From the NCBI GenBank assembly GCA_014843695.1, contig CM026393.1, positions 10,188,734-10,252,733 on the forward strand: 64,000 bases of DNA, read 5' to 3'. Numbering within the stretch: position 1 is the first letter of the stretch; each line of letters opens with the position of its first letter. Shown here piece after piece: positions 55,248 to 63,501 of the stretch. The notes beneath the pieces are model-generated. The model ran no database searches. It was given only the letters and a program-made list of their open reading frames with translations, and had not been told where the DNA came from. This DNA is from Archivesica marissinica. Lineage: Eukaryota > Mollusca > Bivalvia > Venerida > Vesicomyidae. The position numbers were made by a program, and so were the translations under genes.

Positions 55248-57896
55248 TTAAGATTTCAAAATATTTTCAATTTTCCTAAAGAAAGTATTTTTGTTACGTT
55301 TAGAATATTCATTCATAATTGTTATTTCACTTTTCATTATTTTCATTATATCAACATATTTCCGTCTGTTTTCACTGATAATATAAGACTTGTGTATAGA
55401 AAACCCAATTATGGTGAACAACAAATTGATATCTCGATATTCAAAATAGTCTATCTTGTAACCTAACACAATTGCAGATAGTCTATTAAAATTCTTATTT
55501 ATTCCACATTGTCTGAGTATATGCATAATTGTTTGCCAAAAAAGTACCACGCTGTTGCAAGATATGAAAAAATGTTCATATGTATCAACATGGTTACATA
55601 ACAAACAGTTTGGAGAATTTGTTAATTTCCATTTGAATAAATGTTCTCTTGTTGGTAAGATATTGTTAATAAGTTTGTATTTATATTGCTTGTATCTGTT
55701 ATCTATGCTGCTTTGAAGCGTTGTGTAAAAGTGTGACCACTGAACATGTAATGAGAGTGTATGTTCCCAGTAAGCGTGTATATATGGTGTGGATGTTCTG
55801 TTTTTGAGAAAATAATTGTAAATATCTTTGTTTGTCGTATTGTTGAAGTTATGTCTGATATTAGGTAACGGTTTAAGTATCGTCTTAACGTGTGTTTTCA
55901 AAGATTCATCAGCTTTCATAGCAGTTTTCCATACTTGCGAAATTGATTTTCTAATTATGTTTAATTCCGATATCCAGTTGGTTTTATTGACTAGTTTATT
56001 TAAAATGAATGGTTCGTCTATAACGCCATTTCTGTTAATTATGTCATTAACGAAAAATATATCCGAGTTAATCCAATTTTTTAATATTAGGCACTTGTTG
56101 TATTTAATCGCTCTGTTACCCCAAATTAGTTGTGTGCGTATTTCAAAGAAATTCCTAGGTGGTTTGTAATCAGAATTATTAATGGTTATCCAAGATTTAA
56201 GTAATTCTTGGTAAAATTTAGGGAGACTTTTGAAAGAGTTTGGTAGGCTTTTGGTAGAGTCTATATTCATATAAAATACTAAAAAATTGGATCCAAACCT
56301 ATCTAGATGATATCTTGGGATAAGTTTCCAATGTGCTTGTTCCGTATTTAGTAGGGATTTCACCCATTTTATTTTTAACATATTACAATAGGATTGTAGA
56401 TCTATCATATTAAGCCCACCGTTTGTGCATGTATTAATTAAAGTGCTTCTTTTTATTTTTTCCCGTTTATCATTCCAAAGATATTGGTAGAACATTAGAT
56501 TTACTTCATTTAGTTTATTCATAGGTACGTACGATGATTGCATAATATATGTGAATTTTGGTGGTAGGATGGATTTAATTACGGTTATTTTTCCATACAT
56601 GGTTAAATTTCTTTTTTTCCAAATGTTAATGGTTTTTCTGCAGTTTTCAATGTTTATATCCCAATTAAGTTGTTCACACTCCGTAGCATCAGTGCTAAAA
56701 TAAATACCTAACGCTTTAACCGTTTTGGACCACTTAATATTACAAGGAGTTTTGTCCGAATTTTTGGATTTGCCAATCCAAATGCCTTCTGTTTTATTAA
56801 TATTTAATCTTAAACCGGCGTAATTACCAAAGCAGTCAATTGAATCTAATGCATTTGATATATCTGTTTCATCACGGAGAAAGAGTGTTGTATCATCGGC
56901 CAATTGCGTGATTTTTAAATGATGTTCTCTTGTATTTACGGTTACACAAATACCACATATGTTTTCATTGCTTCTTATCCTATATGCTAAAACTTCTGCC
57001 ACAGTTATAAATAGTAGTGAACTTAGAGGACAACCTTGACGTACTCCTCTTGTTAACCGGAATGACCTTGACATCCAACCATTGTTAATAATTCGAGAAG
57101 AAATGTTGTTGTATATAGTACCAATCCAACTTAAAAATCCGTTTTTAAATCCGAAATGTCGTAACGTTTCAAAAAGAAATTCTCGTTCGATAGTATCAAA
57201 GGCTTTTCTAAAATCAAGGAATAGGAGAGCACCATCTATATCAAGTTGTTCAGTATAGTCAATAATATCTTGTATTTGTCTAATGTTAAAACCTATGTAT
57301 CTATTTTTTATATATCCCTGTTGATCTAATTCAATAATTGCTGGCAATACTCTTTGTAAACGATGTGCTAAAACTTTTGTTAATAATTTATAATCTGTAT
57401 TTAAAAGCGAAATAGGTCTCCAATTCTCGATATTGGTTGGATCACCTTTTTTGTATAACAATGAGATAATGCTTTCGCGTTGTGTTAATGATAATTCATT
57501 GTTTAAATAACTCTCATTGAAACTAGAAATAACAAGATCTTTTATTTGGTTCCAAAAGATTTTATAAAATTCAGTAGATATTCCATCATTACCTGGACTT
57601 TTATTGTTTTTCATATCTCTTAAAGCTTGTGCACATTCATTTACTGTTATTAGTCCTTCGCATAAATCTGCATCATTGTTGTTTAAAATGTTGGTAAAAC
57701 TTGTATTATTTAAATATTCATTAACATCAATGTCTGTTATTGTTGATGTGTATAAAGTTTCATAAAATTTAACTTCTTCTTCAAGTATGTCTTTAAAATT
57801 GTCTATAGTTTTACCATCAACGTTTAAGGAATTAAGGATTTTTCTTGTTTGACAGGATTTTTCTAATGAGTGGAAATATTTTCGAATTTCGTTCAC
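55248..57896 (-). CDS. Reverse transcriptase half of L1/Tx1-like ORF2 (882 codons open)
   Basis: Function in the family: target-primed reverse transcription of the element's RNA. Motifs seen in order: SPGNDGISTEFYK and NWRPISLLNTDYKLLTKVLA; motif A FLDFRKAFDTI (around residue 226); motif B RGVRQGCPLSSLLF; motif C LADDTTLF (around residue 335), with the catalytic aspartates present; and near the end CLLCNHVDTYEHFFISC, a C-x2-C...H...C zinc end followed by FW, usual for this group. The NWRPISLLN and GVRQGCPLS wording is typical of L1/Tx1 rather than CR1. No stop interrupts 882 codons. The annotated first ATG is only the start of the open frame: real reading enters from the endonuclease frame, and a one-base indel in the T4 run at 57879-57882 (sense AAAA) separates them. 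Confidence 0.85.
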   Translation of the reverse strand: MNEIRKYFHSLEKSCQTRKILNSLNVDGKTIDNFKDILEEEVKFYETLYTSTITDIDVNEYLNNTSFTNILNNNDADLCEGLITVNECAQALRDMKNNKSPGNDGISTEFYKIFWNQIKDLVISSFNESYLNNELSLTQRESIISLLYKKGDPTNIENWRPISLLNTDYKLLTKVLAHRLQRVLPAIIELDQQGYIKNRYIGFNIRQIQDIIDYTEQLDIDGALLFLDFRKAFDTIEREFLFETLRHFGFKNGFLSWIGTIYNNISSRIINNGWMSRSFRLTRGVRQGCPLSSLLFITVAEVLAYRIRSNENICGICVTVNTREHHLKITQLADDTTLFLRDETDISNALDSIDCFGNYAGLRLNINKTEGIWIGKSKNSDKTPCNIKWSKTVKALGIYFSTDATECEQLNWDINIENCRKTINIWKKRNLTMYGKITVIKSILPPKFTYIMQSSYVPMNKLNEVNLMFYQYLWNDKREKIKRSTLINTCTNGGLNMIDLQSYCNMLKIKWVKSLLNTEQAHWKLIPRYHLDRFGSNFLVFYMNIDSTKSLPNSFKSLPKFYQELLKSWITINNSDYKPPRNFFEIRTQLIWGNRAIKYNKCLILKNWINSDIFFVNDIINRNGVIDEPFILNKLVNKTNWISELNIIRKSISQVWKTAMKADESLKTHVKTILKPLPNIRHNFNNTTNKDIYNYFLKNRTSTPYIHAYWEHTLSLHVQWSHFYTTLQSSIDNRYKQYKYKLINNILPTREHLFKWKLTNSPNCLLCNHVDTYEHFFISCNSVVLFWQTIMHILRQCGINKNFNRLSAIVLGYKIDYFEYRDINLLFTIIGFSIHKSYIISENRRKYVDIMKIMKSEITIMNEYSKRNKNTFFRKIENILKS

Positions 57897-59019
57897 CTTC
57901 TTCTATAACTTGTAGTCTGGATCTTATTTGGGCACCTTTTGCTTTTACAATATAAATATTTTCAATTTCAGCCTCAGTATATTTAATTTCATTTAAGAGT
58001 GTTTCGTTCTGTGTTTGAATAGTTAACAAAGATTGATGTTTATTTTCTAGCATTGATAAATAATTTCGCTGATTTTTTGCTTTCATTTTTGCAAATGCTA
58101 TTGATGCTTGTTTGATTTCAATCTTTATGAATTCCCATGTCGTCCGGTGTGATACTTCTTGATTTTTAAGATCATTTAATATTGAAGTGATTGCGGTTTT
58201 AACTGTTATTATATATTCATTATCTGTTAGGAAGGAATTATTCATTTTCCAAAATCCCGGGCCACGACTAGTAGGTATACTTAATTTCAAGGATATTGCT
58301 AAGTGATCTGTATATTGAATCTGCGCTGGCCGAATATCACATTTCTTTACTAGAGGTATTATATTACAGTCTATAAGCCAATAATCAATTCTACTTTTTT
58401 CTGGTTTCTTTTTTCTTTTCCATGTATATTGGTCTTTATCTTGGTTTCTATTTTTCCAAATATCATTTAGTCTGTTAGTTTTTATTAATTGTATTAATGA
58501 TTCAACTGGTTTATTCTTGTTTTTGGACTGTGTTAGTCTGTCGTTTTGGTTTAAGGTTTCGTTAAAATCTCCACTTAGTATGTTTAAGCCTTGTGCATTT
58601 TTATTCAATTCATCTCCGAAATCAACAAAAAAAATATTTCTCGAAATTTTATCGTTTGGTGCGTATACATTGATGAATGTAAGAACTGTCTTATTTATTT
58701 CTGCATTAATGATAATGTATCTTCCTTGCTTGTCAGTTTCGCAATCTAGTATGTTTATTTGCCTATCTTTATTAAAAAATATAGATACACCTCTGCTATT
58801 ACTAGATCCAAATGAATGGTAAAGACAGAAATGGTCAAATTCAGAATTTAATTTGACTGACAGATCTGGAGTAAAATGGGATTCCTGTAAAAATAAAATG
58901 TCGATTTTCTGTTCTCTTATCCACTGTGCTAATCTGCTTCTCTTAGAAATGTCCCGTAAGCCTTGACAGTTTAAAGAACTCAAGTGTATAGGGTTTGAAC
59001 TTACCATTTCATTTGTCAT
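57832..59019 (-). CDS. Endonuclease half of L1/Tx1-like ORF2
   Basis: Apurinic/apyrimidinic-like endonuclease domain that nicks target DNA. Seen: HLSSLNCQGLRD with the catalytic Asn, DILFLQESHF with the Glu, INVYAPND, LSGDFNET, SRIDYWLID and YTDHLAISLKLS (Thr for the more common Ser in SDH), all in order within about 250 residues. A connecting region to about residue 380 follows, then the frame shifts into a spurious tail after EGERNSK; removing one A there would let it continue as YFHSLEKS in the reverse transcriptase frame. The ATG at 59019 precedes the domain by about 14 residues, as in related LINEs, and overlaps the stop of an upstream frame as ATGA. Confidence 0.85.
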   Translation of the reverse strand: MTNEMVSSNPIHLSSLNCQGLRDISKRSRLAQWIREQKIDILFLQESHFTPDLSVKLNSEFDHFCLYHSFGSSNSRGVSIFFNKDRQINILDCETDKQGRYIIINAEINKTVLTFINVYAPNDKISRNIFFVDFGDELNKNAQGLNILSGDFNETLNQNDRLTQSKNKNKPVESLIQLIKTNRLNDIWKNRNQDKDQYTWKRKKKPEKSRIDYWLIDCNIIPLVKKCDIRPAQIQYTDHLAISLKLSIPTSRGPGFWKMNNSFLTDNEYIITVKTAITSILNDLKNQEVSHRTTWEFIKIEIKQASIAFAKMKAKNQRNYLSMLENKHQSLLTIQTQNETLLNEIKYTEAEIENIYIVKAKGAQIRSRLQVIEEGERNSKIFPLIRKILSNKKNP

Positions 59020-59609
59020 GAAGAGGAATATATATTATTAATTTTATACCTATTATTGAGAGTGCATTGTGCTATTATTAACAGCATGCCAGTACATAAG
59101 AGTATGTCTGCAAACAAAACAATGTCAATCATTATAAAATAATATATACATGTATATATACAGTGCACCAGTATCAGTGTATTACTTAATTTAATAAGAC
59201 GCTTGGCTATAGCTATAAATGAACGCGATGTGCATGAATTAAAATAGTGTATAACTAAGCCTACCTGAATGAATATGTTTCTTGTCAGGTGACCAATTAT
59301 AGGCTTTGTTGAATCGCGCATAAAATGTACAACAATTCTCGAAATATCTGTAGCTATACTATCACGCAATGCATGATTAACTAACTGTATAATACGGTAT
59401 ATGTAAAAGTGTGTTTCAATAAAATCTGTTAAATCATGTAGACTAATATCGGGACACAAGTCACTAACGATGTCATTCTTAACGAGACGAAACAAAAGAG
59501 CAAACAAAATGAAACGCATCCGTCTTGAATCAAGTGCACATTTGTTGTTCTTCAGAGGTGAAGTAAAATCAACTAGTGCATAATAAAAAATAGTAAACGA
59601 ATATGTCAT
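59016..59609 (-). CDS. Open frame of unknown identity just upstream of the endonuclease frame
   Basis: A 197-codon open frame whose TGA overlaps the ATG of the endonuclease frame. The first 110 residues (for example RFILFALLFRLVKNDIV, LHDLTDFIETHFY, HFMRDSTKPIIGHLTRN) look like ordinary protein; the end is low-complexity and hydrophobic. I recognise no domain, zinc knuckle or coiled coil. It could be part of the element's leader, an unrelated exon (a donor-like CAG|GTAGGC lies at about 59264 on this strand), or chance in AT-rich sequence. Confidence 0.2.
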   Translation of the reverse strand: MTYSFTIFYYALVDFTSPLKNNKCALDSRRMRFILFALLFRLVKNDIVSDLCPDISLHDLTDFIETHFYIYRIIQLVNHALRDSIATDISRIVVHFMRDSTKPIIGHLTRNIFIQVGLVIHYFNSCTSRSFIAIAKRLIKLSNTLILVHCIYTCIYYFIMIDIVLFADILLCTGMLLIIAQCTLNNRYKINNIYSSS

Positions 59610-60045
59610 ACAAAATTTGACAATTCATATGAATAACAGGTATGTGAACAGTTTCAAAATAGTAATAGTAGATGCCTAAAAGTTTGTAAGTGTAGTCATT
59701 TATATATGATCAGAATACATTTATGTACTACTACGTATGTGATAGTTTCACTGTTATCATAGTACAACAACAATTTTGCAATTTTATAACATGCATTGAT
59801 TGGTAGTGGCAGACATATAGTTGGTTTCTTATACGATAATATGAATGATGTATTTGCGATAATTATATATATATGTCTTGCATGCGTATAGTTCTTATCA
59901 TAATTATATACATATGTATTTGATAATTCATATACATAGTTCACATATACTATGAACATACTGATATAAAATATATTCACATATCAACATTTTATGTATA
60001 CAACAGGTATGTTTTCTTCTTGAATAATTAAAATAGTAATATTAA
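59610..60045. other. AT-rich stretch with a short direct repeat
   Basis: No gene seen. AACAGGTATGT followed by AAAATAGTAATA occurs at about 59637 and again at about 60003, the second time with about 10 extra bases between the two words. The small open frame on the minus strand is rich in Ile and Tyr and has no domain. Confidence 0.5.
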
Positions 60046-60061
60046 TTGTTTTACATATTTC

Positions 60062-62554
60062 GTGTCTGTTAAGGGGTCGTCTGTTGTTGATTACTGTATT
60101 GCTACTCATGATAAGTTATGTAACATGATTGATTTTGAGGTTGTTTTAACATCACAACTAATAAATACATCTGGTGATATCCGGGTCTTAGCATCAACTT
60201 GTATACCAGATCATTCATTGCTGTCATGGAATATTGTTAGTGATACCAGTTCATATTATACGAAAGATATTTCAAATGAGGGTACGTCTTATGATAGATT
60301 TGATCTTAGTAATGTAAATAATTATTTCATGAATAGTCCTTCTGCTGTGTTACAGATAAATAACGTCATTCAAAAACTAGAACAAGGTTTTCGTTCGCAG
60401 AATGATATTGATCTCGTATATGAGGAATGGTGTAATGTAGTGAAACAAAACATGTATAAAGATATTCCTTTCAAAACTATAAAGAGTGGGTGCAGGAATA
60501 AAAAGCGTAAACCTGGTAAATCTTGGTGGAGTGAAAATTTAACTAACTTATGGTCTAATCTATGCATTTTGGAAAGTAAATGGTTAAATTGTTCACATCG
60601 TAATGCTAAATTAAAATTCAAAACTGAATATGTTCAAGCACGTAAATTTTTTGATCGGGAAGTACAAAAGGCTAAACGATTTTATTGGTATTCCATGCAA
60701 AACGAACTTCTAACAGACTGTAATGTGGACCAGACTAAGTTCTGGAAGTCGATTGGGAAAATTGGCGTAGGTAATTGTAAGAGTAAGCAAATACCGATGA
60801 AAGTTACATTAGAAGATGGGTCTACTTCTACTTGTGTCGATGATGTTCTATGTAAGTGGAAGAATGATTTCAGTTCTTTATTTAACAAAGACAGTGTAAG
60901 TGAGCCCGTGGCTACTGAAAATAGTAATAATATTGATGGTGTACCATTTAATGAACATATTTCTTTGTTAGAGGTCAAGAAGGCCGTAGATAAGGTCAAA
61001 CGTGGTAAAGCTTGTGGAGTAGACGAACTTCCATCGGAAGTATTAAAAAATGATGCCACTATATTGTTTCTGCATGCCTTATATAATATATGCTTTGAGA
61101 ATGGTATTACTCCATCATTATGGAATAGATGTATTATTAATCCAATTCCAAAGTCTACAACAGCTGATCCTAAAGACCCCATGTCTTATAGAGGCATTTC
61201 TCTAGCTTGTACAACATACAAGATATACTGTAATATATTGAATGCTAGATTGAGTTCTTGGGTTGAAGACAATGGCATTTTGGCAGATGAACAGACTGGT
61301 TTCCGTAAGAAGAGAAGCACTTCCGATCAAATTTCGTCTTTAGTTAATTTAGTTGAAACACGAAAGAAACTTAAGCAATGTACTTATGCAGCTTTTATAG
61401 ACTTCCGTAAAGCTTACGATTTCATTAATCGTTCTAAATTATGGACACGATTAAATGATATAGGTATTTCTGGTAAAATGGTTCTAGCCATAAAGTCACT
61501 CTATTCATCTGTCGCCTCTTGTGTTAGAATTAACTCATTTAAAACAGACTGGTTTAATGTTCATTGTGGATTGAGACAAGGCTGTGTGTTATCACCTTTG
61601 TTGTTTAATTTATATATCAATGACCTAGCTGTATATCTTAAGTCCTTTGATATTGGTATTAATATAGATAATGAAAAGGTTTGCATACTCCTATATGCTG
61701 ATGACATTGTTTTACTAGCTAAATATGAATATGACTTACAAATTTTGCTAAATGCTCTGAACGATTGGTGTTGTCTTAAGGACATGTCAATTAATGCCGA
61801 TAAGAGTAAGATAGTGCATTTCCGTCCAGATAGCCGGGCGAGGTGTGAGCATATATTTAAATGTGGAAATGAACAGTTATCCGTTGTTGACAGATATACA
61901 TACCTCGGTGTTGTTCTTCAGGAACACCTAGATTTTAATGTTACAGCTAAGATGGTTGCTCAGAGTGCAAGTCGTGCGTTAGGATTATTGATAGCTAAAT
62001 GTAAAATTTCGGGAGGGGTACCGTATAATGTATTCACCAAGCTATACGACACTGTTGTTTGGCCTGTAATTGCTTATGGTGCCTCAATATGGGGGTATAA
62101 ATACTTTCCTTGTATAAATGCTGTCCAAAACCGTGCTATGCGGTTTTATCTTGGTGTCGGCAAGTATATACCCAATGCAGCCGTTTCCGGTGAAATGGGT
62201 TGGCAACCTCCCATTGTCCGTCAACGGAAAACAGTTTCTACGTTTTGGGTACGAATTTCCAATACAAATAACTCGAGATTGAACAAACGAATTGCACTTT
62301 GGGCAAACGAGAAATCTGCTTCCTGTAAAAACTGGTTCTATTTTGTTAAGAAACATTTTACGGATATTGATTTTGCAGAATTTTGTAACTTATATGCTCC
62401 AATTTCTAAGCCTCATTGTGTCGAATGTGTGGGAAAATTTGGTATGAACAAATATATAACAGATTGGTATGCCTCTATAAATAGCATTCATGTTACTACT
62501 GGACGAGGTCGTAACAAATTAAGAACGTATTGTAAGTTTAAGCATGTATTTTAA
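60062..62554 (+). CDS. Reverse transcriptase of a CR1/Jockey-like LINE (truncated endonuclease end at its N terminus)
   Basis: The frame opens after a stop at 60029-60031. The first listed codon is GTG, so this is not a true start. Residues 1-60 (SSVVDYCIATHDKL ... CIPDHSLLSWNI) are the last part of an endonuclease domain, showing 5' truncation. Then come the connector, DPMSYRGISLACTTYKI, motif A AAFIDFRKAYDFINR, motif B GLRQGCVLSPLLFNLYINDL, motif C LYADDIVLLAKYE (catalytic Asp pair intact) and the thumb region with RYTYLGVVLQEHLDFN. It ends at TAA (62552-62554) after KFKHVF, but the same frame continues with a zinc end, so the stop is premature. Exact clade (CR1, Jockey, RTE-X or I) cannot be settled by eye. 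Confidence 0.85.
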   Translation: MSVKGSSVVDYCIATHDKLCNMIDFEVVLTSQLINTSGDIRVLASTCIPDHSLLSWNIVSDTSSYYTKDISNEGTSYDRFDLSNVNNYFMNSPSAVLQINNVIQKLEQGFRSQNDIDLVYEEWCNVVKQNMYKDIPFKTIKSGCRNKKRKPGKSWWSENLTNLWSNLCILESKWLNCSHRNAKLKFKTEYVQARKFFDREVQKAKRFYWYSMQNELLTDCNVDQTKFWKSIGKIGVGNCKSKQIPMKVTLEDGSTSTCVDDVLCKWKNDFSSLFNKDSVSEPVATENSNNIDGVPFNEHISLLEVKKAVDKVKRGKACGVDELPSEVLKNDATILFLHALYNICFENGITPSLWNRCIINPIPKSTTADPKDPMSYRGISLACTTYKIYCNILNARLSSWVEDNGILADEQTGFRKKRSTSDQISSLVNLVETRKKLKQCTYAAFIDFRKAYDFINRSKLWTRLNDIGISGKMVLAIKSLYSSVASCVRINSFKTDWFNVHCGLRQGCVLSPLLFNLYINDLAVYLKSFDIGINIDNEKVCILLYADDIVLLAKYEYDLQILLNALNDWCCLKDMSINADKSKIVHFRPDSRARCEHIFKCGNEQLSVVDRYTYLGVVLQEHLDFNVTAKMVAQSASRALGLLIAKCKISGGVPYNVFTKLYDTVVWPVIAYGASIWGYKYFPCINAVQNRAMRFYLGVGKYIPNAAVSGEMGWQPPIVRQRKTVSTFWVRISNTNNSRLNKRIALWANEKSASCKNWFYFVKKHFTDIDFAEFCNLYAPISKPHCVECVGKFGMNKYITDWYASINSIHVTTGRGRNKLRTYCKFKHVF

Positions 62555-62917
62555 CCTGAGGAATATTGTAAAATGATTTTACCTACACGACACAGGTCGG
62601 CATTTAGTAAATTTAGATGCGGTGTTGCACCAATCCGTATAGAAACCGGAAGGTATGAGAATTTAAGATTAGACGATCGTAAATGTCCCTTTTGTAATGT
62701 GATAGAAGATGAACATCGCGTTTTATTGGAATGTGCCATATATAATGATCTAAGAACTTTACTATTGCAGAAGGCAATATTAGCTGACCATAATTTCTGT
62801 AATATGACAAAACGTGATCAATTTCTATTTCTATTCAGTAATCAATCAGTGATAATACTTTGTGCCAAAACCTGTTTTAATATACTACAGCGTCGTTACT
62901 TTTACCTTTGTAAATAA
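62555..62917 (+). pseudogene. C-terminal zinc end of the same LINE protein, cut off by an in-frame TAA
   Basis: Same frame as the reverse transcriptase, directly after its TAA: PEEYCKMILPTRHRSAFSKF, then CPFCNVIEDEHRVLLEC, a C-x2-C-x6-H-x5-C zinc motif expected at the end of such proteins, and a stop after LQRRYFYLCK. One base change explains the break, so this copy would make a protein without its zinc end. Confidence 0.75.
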
Positions 62918-63321
62918 TGCCCTTTTTTGTGTTAATTACTATATATCTATGATTTTTACAGACTACAAGAAGCAACTGCTAATTAGGTCATTCTCGATCT
63001 GATCCTGGGTGATAACTGATTTTGTAAAATATTTCTTAATATTGTTAATGTTTTTCGATTTAGTGTTTTATACCATTTTGTTTTATTTCGTATTTAAATA
63101 TAAATTAGCAACTGTTTCTTGGCTTTAGAATGTAAATAAGCATTAACTAATAATAGTGTGGGATTTTATAATGTGATATGTTTTGTTGCAATATGTCTCT
63201 TATAATTCTATTCAGAATGGCTATGTACTTTTAATCTGATTATTTATATTTGTGTTTGTATTACATGTATGTACATAGATGAGACTTTAATAAAGATTAA
63301 AACCTTAAAACCTATTTCATG
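62918..63321 (+). other. LINE 3' UTR with poly(A) signal and TTAAAACC tail
   Basis: About 400 bp of AT-rich 3' UTR. The stretch at about 62965-63040 matches the relic at 55003-55070. AATAAA at 63289 is followed by two TTAAAACC units ending at 63312. Confidence 0.7.
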
Positions 63322-63331
63322 TTGAATAATT

Positions 63332-63501
63332 CCGCATCAGCAGTGTAAGTGCATATGCCAACATACAACAATATATAGTTATGTTCCGCCTCAGCGGTAT
63401 AAAGTGCAACATTAATTGCAGGTCGGGTACGTGTAAGATAGTCCGTGTCCTAGAATCATTGTCCATATGACGAACATAGAGTTGCATCGAATAGTCGTGC
63501 A
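63332..63501. other. Short non-coding stretch between ORF1 and the inserted LINE
   Basis: Holds an imperfect pair, TTCCGCATCAGCAGTGTAAG (63330) and TTCCGCCTCAGCGGTATAAA (about 63385), spaced about 55 bp. A 61-codon minus-strand frame here starts within the ORF1 stop (TAATG) but has no recognisable domain. Confidence 0.45.

Larger units (their letters stand above)
55110..59030 (-). mobile_element. L1/Tx1-like LINE, ORF2 and 3' end (nearly intact)
   Basis: Read right to left: apurinic-type endonuclease, reverse transcriptase, zinc-ribbon end and about 140 bp of 3' UTR containing two AATAAA hexamers close together (minus strand of 55126-55131 and 55117-55122). The coding part is split only by a single-base frameshift. 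Its ORF1 may be the zinc-knuckle frame at 63502-64000, separated from it by a later insertion. Confidence 0.8.
60046..63321 (+). mobile_element. CR1/Jockey-like LINE, 5'-truncated
   Basis: Contains the last part of an endonuclease, a complete reverse transcriptase, a zinc end, a 3' UTR, AATAAA (63289-63294) and a tail of two TTAAAACC repeats (63297-63312). Short tandem tails like this are known from CR1-type elements. The 5' border is uncertain (about 60030-60062). Two possible target duplications are seen: TTGAATAATT at 60020 and 63322, or TATTTC at 60056 and 63313. It lies in opposite orientation between a minus-strand ORF1 and ORF2. Confidence 0.75.

Noticed and set aside
55828..56169. 113-codon + strand frame inside the minus-strand reverse transcriptase
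   Set aside because: Shadow of the real coding strand, hydrophobic as expected for antisense of a Lys/Asn-rich protein.
59696..59980. 94-codon minus-strand frame
   Set aside because: Ile/Tyr-rich translation of AT-rich DNA with no domain.
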